Shown here piece by piece: positions 31,814 through 44,553 of a stretch of 64,000 nucleotides of DNA. The notes below the pieces were generated by a model. It was given only the letters and a program-made list of their open reading frames with translations. It searched no databases and was not told the DNA's origin. Source of the DNA: Craterostigma plantagineum (Eukaryota > Streptophyta > Magnoliopsida > Lamiales > Linderniaceae); the NCBI GenBank assembly GCA_027422505.1, contig JAPQWV010000002.1:28560501-28624500 (forward strand), written 5' to 3'. Made by a program: the position numbers and the translations under genes. The stretch's first letter is position 1, and every line of letters begins with the position of its first letter.

Positions 31814-33650
31814 AAGTAAGCAAACAAACAAGAATTCTAAGGATCAAGAATGGAAAAATTGCTGGAGTTTTGCCCAGTGGAAAAACTATGTGCTTACGGA
31901 ATTGAAGTGGTTTTACACTTCCACAAAGCTGATTATGCCGCAAGCATTAAAAGGAGAGTTTGGAATAGTGGTAACTGCTCATGAACGTGTCCCAGCCTTG
32001 CTTATATATGCTCTTCACGGTTCGAGTAGGCAAGTTTGAGCATGTGTAACCTTGTGTATAGAGATTATCTCGAGAGTTTGTAAACACGAAACTTGTAGAG
32101 CTCATATCTGTCTACTATGAACACCCAGCTTAGTAATAAAAATCATCTTCCTGAGACTCCATGGACATAGGTTTTCAGAATCAAACCACGTAAATATTGT
32201 GTCATTTTCAACGATTCTGAGATTTTTTCGATTTTAATTCGTACAGTTAGTTTGTTAATCTGACACACGAGATTGTTGATCTAACAATCATCTGATAAAC
32301 GAATCGAAGACAACCAAATTTACTAACAAGTGGAGCGGTGAGCGTGGATTGAGCACGCAACCTCGATGGCACCTCCAGTGGTGCGTCCAAAGAAGAGAGA
32401 AGTTTTCTTGGCATATTAATGCTTGAAGAAGGCTCTGAGCGGAGCACGGCGCCACGACAAACCTAGAAGATCGATATCGTGCTTTGCGCTCATTGAGTGC
32501 GTTGAAGAGGAAGACGGGAAAAGAGGATTAGCATAGTGCTGGGTTGGAGGTAGACCACTCAAGGACGGCCTAGCATGGGAGGTAGACAACATGGCAAGGG
32601 CCGAGTTGCAAGAACATGGTAGCATGGCAGGACAGTTTGCGCGCCATGCATTTTGTGAAGGCCGCTTGAGTTGGAGATTAGTTGAGTAAGCTAGATAAAG
32701 AGGATTAAGCTGCTAGAAGAGCACATGTGTGATAGCCCATCGTGGTACCAAAGTTCATCCTACAAGACCACAACGATAAGACATGCTGCAATGAACCATG
32801 TACTAGCTTTCTGAGAAGGTGTATGGCTAAACCAAATAAGTTGCAGCGAAAGTTATGTGGATGTTTAAACACTTATGCGTGTTATTTGGGTCAGCGGAAG
32901 ATATGTGGATGTTTAAACACATGAAGAGTCTACAGCAGAGTTCAAGAATAGTACATTGATTTGTTGATCGGCTGAGAAATGACTAAGGAAAACTTTAATC
33001 TTCGTTCCGTTCTAGTTAGCTGATAAGTGATTGAGAATGTTTATAAATCAGATTTCAAAAGATATTCATGTGTTGATTAGCGTAATGTGGAGATTTGTGA
33101 AGAAGTAGGCAAACAAACATGAATTCTGAAGAATTCAGAATGGGAAAAATGTTGAGAATTCTTCCAAGTTCCTTCTTGTTTATGACTTGATGATGGATTA
33201 AGTGCTTAGGCAAGGAAATATATGTGCTTGAGGAATCGAAGTTGTTTTGCACTTTCACAAAAGTTGATAATGCCAAAAGCGATTTATTAAAGCGAGAGCT
33301 TGAAATAGTGGTAACCGTAGATGAACATGTCTTAGCCTTGCTTTGATATATGCTTTGTTCCTCACCAGTTCGAGTAGCCACGTTTGAGCGTGCGAACCTC
33401 GTGTGGAGATATTATCTCGAGAGGTTGTAAACATAAAACTTGTAGAACTCTTACTGTCAACTGGAAACACCCAAACACAGTAATAAAATCGCCTTCTTGA
33501 GGTCCCGTGGATGATGGTTTTCATAATCGAATCACGTAAGTATTTTGTCATTTTCAATATATCTATGAGGTTTTTTTTTCGATCCCACTTTGTAAAGTTC
33601 GTTTGTTAATCTACCACCGGAGATCGTTGATCTAATCTTCATATGATGAA
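31814..33650. mobile_element. Miniature or deleted LTR element: two direct repeats of ~500 bp
   Basis: 31814-32305 and 33102-33650 are diverged direct repeats: both start with AAGTA(A/G)GCAAACAAACA, share TATCTCGAGAG.TTGTAAACA and end around GTTTGTTAATCT. They flank about 0.8 kb with no recognisable coding domain. The arrangement fits a TRIM or a Copia-type element that lost its coding region. No TG..CA ends or target duplication were resolved. Confidence 0.5.
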
Positions 33651-34070
33651 GACAGTTGAATTACCTAATATTTTATAATTTTGAAATTATAGGAAATTTA
33701 CGAAGACTATAACGAATTATTCGGATCGACATCTTCAAATAAAAACAACGATCTTTCAACGATTTGAAAATGACAAAGATCACTAAGCTATAAAGGCATC
33801 ATAAATGATGAGAGCTTCTTGCAAGAAAAAGATGAAAAGGAAAATCAAGACGATTGATAATATTGTTAGTTAGTTTCTACTAAAACAAAAAGCGATCAAA
33901 AGTATCTCATCCCTCAAAATAATAAAATCCCTTCGTCACATATCCTATCCTCAACGGCATTTTCTCTAAAGATTTCCCTTTCGCAGCTAACATTGAATTC
34001 TCTAGATAGGACGATATTTAGCCCTATAAATCTCACACGTTTATGAGAATCTGAGGAAATGTGTAATAAA
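33651..34070. other. Upstream region of the thionin-like gene
   Basis: AT-rich and non-coding. TATAAAT at 34025-34031 is a candidate TATA box; a start site ~30 bp downstream would favour ATG 34071 over ATG 34059. Confidence 0.45.
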
Positions 34071-35116
34071 ATGGAGAAGGGTAAAAACAGTAATAGATCG
34101 ATAGATGCACTTGTAATGCTGTTGATATTATTATTTTCAGGACAAGCTGCATCAGCAATATCGTTTAAGGAATGTTTCCCAGGATGTGCTTTGGGCTGTC
34201 TCTTCAAGGGGAACAAAATCCTCTGTGTCTTAGAATGTTTTGCGAAGTGTCTGATTGGATCGAGTGTTTCAACTGAACTTGATTACTGCAAGCTTGGTTG
34301 TGCAGTTGATCGATGTTTTTCCTTCGCCAATGGAGGTAATACAAGTTTAATGAGTTAAAATTGATATACTTACGTGGGTTAATATTCAAAACGAAACATC
34401 TTGCTAAGACACTTACATCGTCCTATAACCTCGTAACGACGAAAAAGTTATGTTATTTTCCTAGTATATACCATGTATTTTATGTTGGGTGACCGAAATT
34501 GGCTTGAAGTTTCTTTTAAGTCAGAAAAAATGAATTCTAAGAAACTTTTGGAAACTAATTCCAATACTTTCCACTAAACTTGAAGAAAATGATGGAAAAT
34601 ATATCCAATTCCTTCGGTTATTTCTGTGGAAATGAAATAATCTTTTACTCCGTACAATTTATATCTTACAATACTTAGTTTGGAAATTATCAATGATTTT
34701 CATTTCGTTATTAGAAATTTAAACCCTAATGGCTAATGGCAGTGTATCTTTATTTGTCGTTTACCGATTTATTTCTTAGATTTTTTATTATATATTTATT
34801 TAAATCAACTCTCTCTCCTGACTACTATTGTTAATTCTAATTCTTCAATATTTCTTCGATGTGTGGTAGTAAGGATGCAACCCAAGACCCACCTTATTAG
34901 GGTTTTAAGCCAATATTATTCAACAAGGCGACTTCACGTTAATGATTATGTTTTATATGTTGGAAAGGTTATAGCATGGAAGCTATTGAAAACGTCGATA
35001 ACTGCGTTAACCATTGCGAGATTGGAAGCTGTGGCCTTCTGGCTCAAGCTGTTGCCTCAAAACGGACTGAACAACAGCAGTATGAATCGGCTCCTTCACC
35101 AAGCTGGCGAAATTAA
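34071..35116 (+). CDS. Small secreted cysteine-rich protein, thionin-like family
   Basis: Exon 1 is 34071-34335 and exon 2 is 34968-35116 (TAA); the G|GTAATA donor and GAAAG acceptor join in phase 1 to give 137 residues. The N-terminus is basic, then hydrophobic (ALVMLLILLFSG, signal peptide, cleavage probably after QAASA). The mature part has Cys in the spacing C-x3-C-x3-C-x7-C-x3-C-x3-C, then C-x3-C-x4-C in exon 1 and C-x3-C-x4-C in exon 2 (NVDNCVNHCEIGSC), as in plant thionin-like proteins, small secreted defence-type peptides. Exon 2 is my inference: read alone, exon 1 would stop at 34358 and leave nine Cys. An alternative in-frame ATG is at 34059. Confidence 0.68.
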
Positions 35117-36110
35117 TATGGAAAAAATCTTTCTATTTTATTAAGCGAGAGAGGTTTGTACTAACTTCTTTCCAATTGATTGGTGTGTCAATTTTTTACA
35201 TTTAAAAATATTAATTAAAAATAAAGATTGGATCATGTTGCCTAATGAAAGTAACTACCTATTTCTACGATTAAATATTAAAACTAAAAGTAAAACAAAA
35301 ACCACCCACTATTATCAAGTTTTCCACGTAGGGTGTGCAAAATAAACTAGTGATAATAAAATGTGATGCATTGATTATTCTTGAATTAGAAACATTGAAA
35401 TGTGATATTTTAATACGATGTATCTTATCTTATATATACGGAAATGTAGGTTTCACCATATTGCGCCACGTGTCCACTAAAATTAGTATAATTTTAAAAT
35501 AAAAAAGCCATTGCGTTTCTTATACTGTCTTTTTTATATTAAAATAAATTAAAGTTAAAACTAATTAAAAAATTCCCACTGCAAAAAAAAAAACTACCTT
35601 GCCATAATACGTATTCTCACAATCCGTCAGTCGTCACATCGAGGAAGAATTGGTTGAAGATGATCTTGAAGCCATGGCGAGAACCGCCGCGGAATCGGAC
35701 AAAGATGACGAGAAGAATGGCGCCGTAGAAGAAGACATGAGGTTTTGGCTTTGTCTCCTGTTATTAGATATAACAAAGCTTGAACTTTTTATCTGATACA
35801 CATTTTCTTAGCTGTTGATTTATAGCCCTTTTACGTTAGATATTGAATTTTTTCCGATAAACCCCTTAATTTTGTGAGGAGGAAGAAGATGAAGTAGGAC
35901 GACGAATTTGTAGGGTGTAAAAATACCATAATGTTGGTACAACCATCATGTTGGGCATATTGACTTTGCTTGTGTTTTATCCCCCATAATTTGTCTTTCA
36001 CAATTGATTTGGTATCCAGGTGCCAATGACTTATTTAACACTGTTTTGTGACTTATGGATGATAAAGTGCTTTTACATTACAGGAATCCAAGGAAAAATG
36101 AGGGATGATA
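35117..36110. other. Intergenic DNA with a possible orphan exon
   Basis: Mostly AT-rich. At 35674 an ATG opens MARTAAESDKDDEKNGAVEE up to a GT at about 35741, and an acceptor-like TTACAG occurs at about 36079-36084, just before element D. No protein family is recognised, so this is only a candidate exon of an unknown gene that element D interrupts. Confidence 0.3.
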
Positions 36111-36356
36111 TGTTGAAATTAATGTTTTATTTTGGGTTTGTGTTGATGGACTTTTAGTTTCTTGGTTTAGTTTTTGTCTAAGACCCACTAGTAAAAAATA
36201 CTCCTTGTATTAGAATATAATTATTGCAGAGAAAGGAGAAGAAAAATTGGGCAGTGAACGAAAACAGAGCAGCCCCCATTAATCACTATCACTGTTCGAT
36301 CATCACTGAAGTAAAAAAATAATATTTATGCTTTATTGAGGAGGTTAAGGCCAACA
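36111..36356 (+). repeat. Element D 5' LTR
   Basis: 246 bp, TG..CA ends; aligns to 40098-40224 plus 48425-48542. Confidence 0.88.
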
Positions 36357-36449
36357 TAAATGATATCAGAGCTTGTGTTTGGTGAGATTTGAAGTGGGTG
36401 TCTTCCATTGTAGGTGAAGAAAATAGAGTTTGAAGTTGAGAAGGATACC

Positions 36450-37400
36450 ATGGCTACCCAAGGAGGTATTTGGGCACCACAAGGTGGGCAACCCATATTT
36501 GATGGTGAGAGTTATGATTATTGGAGTATTATAATGAAGACTCTTTTGATTTCACAAGATTAATGAGAGATAGTAGAAGAGGGATATGTGATAAGTGAGA
36601 AAATAAAAGAGAAGAAAGATGAGAAAGGTAATGTTGTGAAGGCTACGGTTTCGGATCCCGACGAGAAGGAAAATATAAAGAAGGATGCAAGGGCTCTTTA
36701 TTTGATTCAAGGAAGTATCTCCAACAAGATTTTTCCGAGAATAATCGGGGCTCAAACCTCCAACGAAGCATGAGAGATTTTGCAAAAGGAGTTTCAAGGC
36801 ACCGATAAAGTTAGAACGATAAAGCTCTTAACCTTGAAGAGGGAGTTTCAAAATTTACAAATGAAGGAAAAAGAGACGCTACAAGAGTATTTCTCTAAGG
36901 TGATTGAGGTTGTGAATCAAATAAAAAATTTGGGTGAAACTTTGAGCGATAAATCGGTGTGTGAGATGTTCTTGATTAGTCTTCCTTCCAAGTACGACAA
37001 CATCGTGGCCGTTATTGAAGAGATGAAAGACCTCTCCACTATTAGAGTGCATGATCTTATGAGCTCTCTTGAGAGACATGAAGAAAGGTTGAATAGGCAT
37101 GGCGACCAAGTTCTTGAAAGCGCCTTTCAATCTAAGGTGAATGTGAAAGAGAGAATAACCAAAGGGCGGCTAATAATACCTTCCATGGTGGCTTTAGTGG
37201 TGGTAGAGGTCGAGGCCGATTTGGGGGTAGATTTGGTAATGGAGGTGGTAGAGGTACCTACCAAAGAGGAGAAGCTAAGCTATGCAACTTTTGCAAGAAG
37301 CCGGGCCATATAGAAAAAGATTGTTGGAACAAGAGGAAGGTTCAATGCTACAATTGCAAGAAGTATGGCCATAAAGAGAAGTTTTGTAGGGTCAAGAATG
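36450..37400 (+). pseudogene. Element D gag
   Basis: Starts MATQGGIWAPQGGQPIFDGE, a Copia gag N-terminus. Two adjacent stops lie near 36560, and another (TGA, where Trp is usual) near 36772. The middle keeps LLTLKREFQNLQMKEKETL and LPSKYDNIVAVIEEMKDL. After a frame change near 37160 it has two zinc knuckles, CNFCKKPGHIEKDC and CYNCKKYGHKEKFC. Confidence 0.85.
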
Positions 37401-40081
37401 AGGAGCAAGCAAACTACACCGAAGAGAAGAATCTCGAGAGAAGAAATGATGGAAGCACATTTTATGCATGCCAAGCGGCCATTGAGAAGAAGGAAGATGT
37501 GTGGTATGTTGATAGTGGATGTAGCAACCACATGACCGAGGATGAGTCGATTTTTTGCAAGTTTGATAACACCGCTACTACTCAAATTACGATGGGAAAT
37601 GGAGCCGTGGTGAAATCAAATGGGAAAGGCATGATTGTGGTGTATCGAAGAACGGAAGGATGCTAATTCATGACGTATTGCTAGTGCCGGATTTGGCTCA
37701 AAATTTGCTAAGTGTTGGGCAATTGGTTGAGCATGGTCATGCGGTTGAGGGTGCGACTTGTAGAATATTTGATAAGGTTGGGAATAAAAGATAGTTTATG
37801 GCCGTAGTGAAGATGGAGAGGAATAGAAACTTCCCTCTCGCTCTCAAGCCCGAAAGCAGTGTTGCCTTGAAGGTTGGTATAGGTGACGACTCATAGTTGT
37901 GGCATAAGAGGTATGGTCATTTGAATTTGGAGAGCTTAGTTGCTAAGCAAGAAGGATAAGGTGTATGGGTTACCAACTATTGAAGAGATTGGTGGCGTAT
38001 GTGAGTCATGTCCTCTTGGGAAGATACATCGAGAATCATTTCCGAAGGCGAAGGCGTGGAGAGCAAAGATGCAATTAGAGCTTGTTCAAACCGATATTTG
38101 TGGTCCCATGAGCACAAACTCATATGGTGAAAATCGGTATTTCATCACTTTCATTGATGATTATTCAAGAATGTGTTGGGTTTATTTTTTGAGGCAAAAG
38201 TCGGAAGCGCTTTATGTCTTCTAAAAGTTTCAAAGAATGGTTGAGAGACAAAGCGGCCGGTTGATAAAGAAGCTAAGAAGCGATGGATGTGGTGAGTACA
38301 ACTCTAAGGAGTTTGAGAAGTTTTGTGAAGATACCGGCTTAGAGAGACAATTGACGATTAGTTTTAGACCGGAGCAAAATATCGTAGTCGAGAGAAAGAA
38401 GGGCCAAGTGGTAGTGGGCACGATATCGAAGAGGAAGAACCATCTCCATCATCTCCTACGATAAATATCAGGTTGGCGTTATCATCCCCAAGCTCAACGC
38501 CGATAAAATTGAGACCTATGACCGATATTTATGACATTGCAATTTTGTTGTTGTTGAACCGGAGAACTTTGAGCAAGCAAGTAGAGAAGAAGTGTGGAGA
38601 AATGTTATGGAAGATGATATAAACACGATTGTGAAAATTGAGATGTGGAAGTTGGTTGAGAAGCCGAATGACAAGGATGTTGTTGGGTTGAAGTGGTTAT
38701 ACAAGGCAAAGACTAACCCGGATGGTTCGGTGCAAAAATACAAGGCATGGTTGGTGGCGAAAGGGTACACTCAACAACCCGGTATTGACTATCATGAGAC
38801 GTTTGCGCCGGTTGCGAGACATGGGACTATTAGGTTATTGATTGCATTAGCGGCACACAAAGGTTGGAAACTTTACCAACTTGATGTGAAGTCGGCTTTC
38901 TTGAATGGAGTGTTGAAAGAATAAGTGTATGTGGAGCAACCTCAAGGATTTGAGTTGGAGGGTGAAGAAATGAAAGTATACAAGTTGAGGAAAGCCTTGT
39001 ATAGGTTGAAGCAAGCACCACGTGCTTGGTATGGGAATATCGATGCATATTTTTTGGACAAAGGATTCAAGAGGAGTCCAAGTGAGCCGACACTCTATGT
39101 GAAGCAAGGTACCAACTCTATACTTCTCGTTTCACTTTACGTTGATGACTTTATATTTACGGGAAATGATGAGAAGACGATGAGTGAATTCAAGAGTGAT
39201 ATGTTGAGAAGATATGAGATGAATGATTTGGGCTTGTTGCATTATTTTTTGGGGATTGAGATTGATCAAAGGGATTATGGTGTATTTATTTCTCAAAAGA
39301 AGTATGCCCAAGATATTTTATCGAAGTTTAAGATGGAAGATTGTAATCCGGTTGTGACCCATTTGTTGGTGAATGAGAAGTTGGTGAAAGAGGATGGTAG
39401 TGATGATCCCGATGCGGCTTTATATAGGAGTAGTTGCGAGTTTGTTATACCTTACAACTATTAGGCCGGATATCATGTATGCTTCGAGGTTATTGTCTCG
39501 GTTTATGCATCGACCGAGCAAAACTCATTTTGGAGTTGGGAAAATATTGTTGAGGTATATTCAAGGAACCAAAGAGTTTGGCCTTATGTACGAAGAAATG
39601 ATGATAAAAGCGTGGAGTTATTTGGTTATTGTAATAGTGATTGGGCCGGTAGTATGGATGAATGAAGAGTACATCCGGATATACATTTACGCTTGGATCC
39701 TGAGTATTTAGTTGGGCGTCGAAGAAGCAAGAGAGAGTAGCGCACTCTTCGGCGGAGGCCGAATATGTATCGGCGAGTGAAGCTACAAAGCAAGTTGTTT
39801 GGTTGGGGAAGATTTTAGAGGACATGGGAGAGAAGCAAGACATGGCAACGGTCCTCTTTTGTGACAACAAGTCGGCGATTGCAATGTCGAAGAACTCGGT
39901 GTTCCATAGTCGGACGAAGCACATCAATCTTAAGCATCATTACATTCGAGAGGCGGTCGAAGATGAAGAAATTCAAATCAAGTATGTGAAGACCGGAGAC
40001 AAATTGGCGGACATCTTCACCAAAGCTCTTCCCGGTGACAAGATTATCTATTTTAGAGAATTATTAGGTATGAAGGTTTAA
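37401..40081 (+). pseudogene. Element D pol (protease, integrase, RT, RNase H)
   Basis: Protease: VWYVDSGCSNHMT. GAG-pre-integrase: LWHKRYGHLNLESL, preceded by TAG at 37894-37896 where Trp is usual. Integrase: CESCPLGKIHRESF, TDICGPMSTNSYG and FIDDYSR, then KKLRSDGCGEY; after VVERK it jumps by deletion to the integrase-RT linker. RT: WLYKAKTNPDGSVQKYKAWL, a TAA at 38922-38924 after LNGVLKE, and SLYVDDFIFTGND. RNase H: DNKSAIAMSKNSVFHSRTKH, ending at 40081. Frameshifts lie near 39450 and 39640-39800. Confidence 0.87.
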
Positions 40082-40097
40082 AACATTAAGGGAGAGT

Positions 40098-40224
40098 GTT
40101 GAAATTAATGTTTTATTTTGGGTTTGTGTTGATGGGCTTTTAGTTTCTTGGTTTAATTTTTGTCTAAGACCCACTAGTCAAAAATACTCCTTGTATTAAT
40201 ATTATTCTTGGTTTATTATTGCAG
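40098..40224 (+). repeat. Element D 3' LTR, first part
   Basis: Matches the first ~120 bp of the 5' LTR with several substitutions and a small insertion before ATTATTGCAG, where alignment stops. Confidence 0.85.
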
Positions 40225-40659
40225 TCAAAAATACTCCTTGATTTCTTTTTAAAAAAAGAGAACTTGACCGAGTCAATTAAAAAAAGAGGAACATGTTTCC
40301 TTAATTAACTAAACCCCTAATTAATACCTAAATAAATAAAAAAAGAAATATATATATAAAATAAAAAAAAACGCACCAACCTCATTCATTAATGCACCCA
40401 CGAAGCACCAAAACGAGATCTTGAAGGAAAAACGAGCTGAAGCATCCGTCGAAATCGAAACACCCAAACTCCAAGAATCCCAATTTCGTTCTTGAACGCA
40501 TATATAGTAAGTTCCGTTCATGTTAACGCCGGTTACAAGTATATATTATATCGGGCATTGTAATTTCCGTTCATGTTAATGACATTTACATTTCGAGCAT
40601 CGGGTATTAGATTTTCGAAGGTTTGGGTAGTTATGGGTAGCATTTTAACCTTAGATCTG

Positions 40660-41110
40660 TGCGAATTTGCAGAAAATTTTCGTTTTCCGGTTATTCGAGT
40701 TCATTATTCGAGTTTATTTAGACTCGTAAACGCCACTCGGATAAGCTGTTTTGGCAACATACAATCGGACATCATACTCGAATAAACTAGGAAAAGTTAC
40801 TGGAATAATACTATTGTTTATGAAATTTTACACTTACATATTATTCGATAATATAATACTCGAACACATTATTCGAGTTAAGCGTTAACTCGAATGTCTT
40901 ACTCGAATAATTTTGTTTCCGAATATTTTACTTATTCGAATAACTCGTTTGCAATAAAAGTTGATTTATTCCATTTATTTCTTCGATAACAACTTATCGA
41001 GTGTCTTCAAAATCTTAATACTCGAAGACTTTATTCGAGTTGTTTTACTACTCGAATTGTTTACTCGATTAATTTTTATTTTTCGAATATTGTAATTATT
41101 CGAATAATGT
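40660..41110. repeat. TTATTCGAGT / ACTCGAATAA motif array 1 (MULE 5' region)
   Basis: About 15-18 copies or near-copies of TTATTCGAGT and its reverse complement in 450 bp, upstream of the transposase. Confidence 0.75.
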
Positions 41111-41158
41111 TATTGCAATTAAATTTTATTAACAATGATTTGTTTCATATGCAGGTTA

Positions 41159-43430
41159 TGCCGACCAGCATCATGATTGATTACGATGGAGAATGGATAA
41201 TTGGGAATGATAATAAATTAATGGACATGGGTTCCAAGGATGGGAACAAATATGAAGCCCATTGGGTTCGATGTCGATTGTTGTTTGCTGGACGATCTGC
41301 GGAACGAAATATACGAGACTATTGGCGTAAGCGGGAGGCCGGCGTTAAAGCTAAGTTATAAGCCATCTATGAGAGGTATGGAAGTGTATGCTCCGTTGTA
41401 TATAAAGAATGATCGAGAGTTGAAGGGTTATATATACTTAGGGGGTCCAATGGATAGAATGATTCTCCGTGTGGAGATTGGACTCCCTACGACCCTCCAC
41501 CGTCAAACTCTCGCGGATGATGAAGTTGGTCCCGTTCCAATTGAGGTTCGTAGCGATGGAGGTGGTTACATCGATGATTATTTTGACCGTATCATCGACT
41601 TTGGCGGATGCGAAGATGTGAATTATGGGGGTGAAGGTCACAATGAGGCGAACGACCGTGATGAGAATGTTGCATCACGGCAAAACCTGCACGTCAATTT
41701 TGATGGCGTAAACGGAGAAATGCGGACGGGAATGATGAGGAGGAGGAGGAAGAAGAGGAAAATGCAACTATTCCTAGCGATCGGTATTCTTTTACCGACG
41801 GTTCCACCATGAAGGTCGGTGATGAATTCGAGGATAAGAAGGCCGTCAAGAATAGGATCCAAAGAGTTGCTATAGAGGCATGCTTCGAGGTCAAGATTAT
41901 AAAATCTTCCCGATCGTACTATGGCGTGAGATGCAAAGAGGATGGATGTACTTGGAGGATATGGCGGCGAAGATTAAGGATACATCCGTATTCTCGATTC
42001 GTACGTATTGCAACACACATACATGCGACCTTGCAAATCGGAACGCAAGACTCACTCAAGCATCGTCAACCTCCGTGAGTGATATGCTGCTTGAATCTTT
42101 TCAGGGTTCAACAAGTACACCGGCCCCTAAACTCATTCAAACAATGATGAGAAATCGTGGGATCGAAGTTTCGTACTTCAAAGCATGGAAAGGAGGCATT
42201 TTAGCACAAAATGCAATGAAGTGTGACCCCGATGAGAGTTACAAGCTGTTGCCTTCATACCTGTCGACGCTGAGAAGAGTGAATCCGGGAACTATAGCAA
42301 GTGTATATCTGGACGACGAGCGGAGATTTAAGCACGCATTCCTATCCCTTGGTGCTTGTATTGCGGGATACCGTCACATGAGGAAGGTTGTTTGCATAGA
42401 CGGTACTTGGTTGAAAGAAAAGTATGGGGGTACGTTGCTCATTGCATCAGCGGAGGATGGCGACCGCCATCAGTTTCCTTTAGCTTGGGGCATAATCGAC
42501 AATAACGAGTGCATAGAAGCTTGGTCGTGGTTCTTGAACGAGCTCTTGCAAGTCGTGCCCAACGAGGACGATCTTGTCATCGTATCCGACAGATCTCCGT
42601 CTATCAAAGCCGCCGTTGCAGCCGTCTACAGTCGTGCGCACCACGGTCATTGTATTTGGCACTTGTCACAAAATATGAAAGGCAAGTGTAAGAAGCAGGG
42701 TGCGACCGAGACGTTCATACACATTGCTAAAATATACAAGCAATGCGACTTTGATTCACAATATGGTGATTTTGAGAATAGGTTTCCCACCGCATACGCG
42801 TATTTGCAACAGACTGATACTAAGGAACGATGGAGTCGAGCCTATTCTCCGACGTCTCGCTATAACATCATGACTACGAACGGGGTGGAATCGATTAATG
42901 CAAGACTCCGCGAAGAAAGAAAGCTACCGATCATTGCGCTTCTGGAATCGATACAGAGGCTGACGGCGGATTGGTTTGCTAGATACAAACAGCAATCTGG
43001 ACAAGCAACCACGCGGTTTACCCCGACGGTGGAAATGAAGCTCCGTGAGAGGTATGAGCTAAGTCAAGGGTATGAAGTACATGAAATCGCTCCGCATGAG
43101 TACGATGTCCGATATCCGGGGGGTCGTGCCATTGTTAACTTGCGGTCGAAGACTTGTACGTGCCGCCAATTCGACATCGACAGGATTCCTTGTCCACATG
43201 CAATCGCGGCGAGTCTACGAGCGAACATGAGTTTCTACCCGTTGTGTTCGGAATATTATTCTGTCCTAACGTGGCAGTCTGCTTATCACGGACGAGTTTC
43301 GCCGGTTCCGGATCAAGCCGAGTGGGATACCTCGGATCAATTGGTGTTGCCGCCTCCGTTCGTAGCAAGGCGTGGCCGGAGAAAAGAAAAGAGGTTTCCG
43401 TCCGTCGGTGAGTTTGGTCGTAGACATTAA
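41159..43430 (+). pseudogene. MULE transposase (MuDR family) with SWIM zinc finger
   Basis: Starts at MPTSIMIDYDGEWIIGNDN just after an acceptor-like ATGCAG, so a leader intron is likely. Frame changes occur at about 41230-41250, 41715-41735 and 41955-41965. Between them lie an N-terminal module (LSYKPSMRGMEVYAPL), a Glu-rich stretch and the MuDR domain (FEDKKAVKNRIQRVAIEACF). The long 3' frame holds the catalytic core: VVCIDGTWLKEKYGGTLL (D), VIVSDRSPSIKAAV (D), HCIWHLSQNMK, TTNGVESINARLREERKLP (E), then the SWIM finger CTCRQFDIDRIPCPHA. The catalytic half is open to TAA at 43430; the N-terminal half is broken. Confidence 0.88.
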
Positions 43431-43554
43431 GTAAATCTTGATGTATGAGTTTGTATGAGTTTGATGTATGAGGTTGTATGAGTTTGATGTATGAGGTTGT
43501 ATGAGATTGATGGATATTATTGTGAGTTTGGCTTGATTGTAGCTTTTTTCACTG

Positions 43555-43730
43555 TTATTCGAGTAAACTGCACAACTCGAATATTATTAGAAAAGGTCAC
43601 TCGAATAACGTATCGATAAAAAGTCGAAAACGAAAACCTGAACTTATTCGAGTACCCGACTAACTCGAATAATTTACAAAAAAATCGAATACCGAACTCG
43701 AATAATATCTTGCAATTCGAGTGTTCTTTT
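43555..43730. repeat. TTATTCGAGT motif array 2 (after transposase stop)
   Basis: About nine copies in both orientations just downstream of the transposase. Confidence 0.75.
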
Positions 43731-44140
43731 CAGAATTTTTGAATTTTAATTATCTCGATACATAGATGTATAAATATCAATATTTTGATGTTTTAGGGCC
43801 TTCATGATGTTAATAAGTCGCTTTATGAAGATTAACAATGTTTAATAAAAGTCGTTGCATGACATACAATGAAATACATTGGTAGATAGGACTTTATTAT
43901 ATACATTCCCATCAACAATATTTATAACATGTATAGAAATATCAACTTGATTAGCTTACTCTTTTTAAAGAATCTCTATAATATTTTATTACTTAAAAAG
44001 AAAATGTTATTTAACATGAAATGATATTTAACATTTAACATTTCATGCTCATGATATAAAAACAACATTTTCGATTTTTAAATTATTCGAGTTATGTATT
44101 GTACTCGAATATTCTCGAATACTCAACTCGATAAATGTAA

Positions 44141-44440
44141 CATTATTCGAACAAGATCTTTGACTCGGATAACAGTGAAGTCCGATAAAATCAACTGATC
44201 CAGTGAAGTTTATTCGAGTGATATATGATACTCGGATTGCGCTCGGATAGCTTACTCGTTTAATTCCCATTATTCGAACAAGCTCTTTCACTCGAATAAT
44301 AGTGAAGTCCGATAAAATCAACTGATCCAGTGAAGTTTATTCGAGTGCTATGAGGTACTCGGATTAAGCTCGATTAGCTTACTCGAATAAATGTCATTAT
44401 TCGAACAAGCTCTTTCCCTCGAATAACAGTGAAATTTGGA
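44141..44440. repeat. 127-bp tandem repeat, ~2.3 copies, built from TTATTCGA motifs
   Basis: Copies start at 44141, 44268 and 44395 (CATTATTCGAACAAG). Each full copy has the same order of motifs and a fixed AGTGAAGTCCGATAAAATCA core. It lies between the convergent transposase and Ulp1-like genes, beside further motif copies at 44085-44140. Confidence 0.85.
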
Positions 44441-44553
44441 AAAAAACAACACTGAACCTTGAACACTCTGAACAACCTCAACAGCAACTCAACCAACCAT
44501 AACACAGAACAATTCCAAATCAAAAAATTCTATACAAATATATCTAAAACGGT

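Noticed and set aside
44141..44440. Regularly spaced repeats as a CRISPR-like array
   Set aside because: The spacers repeat as well (a 127-bp tandem unit), the host is a plant, and the motif also occurs scattered across the MULE.
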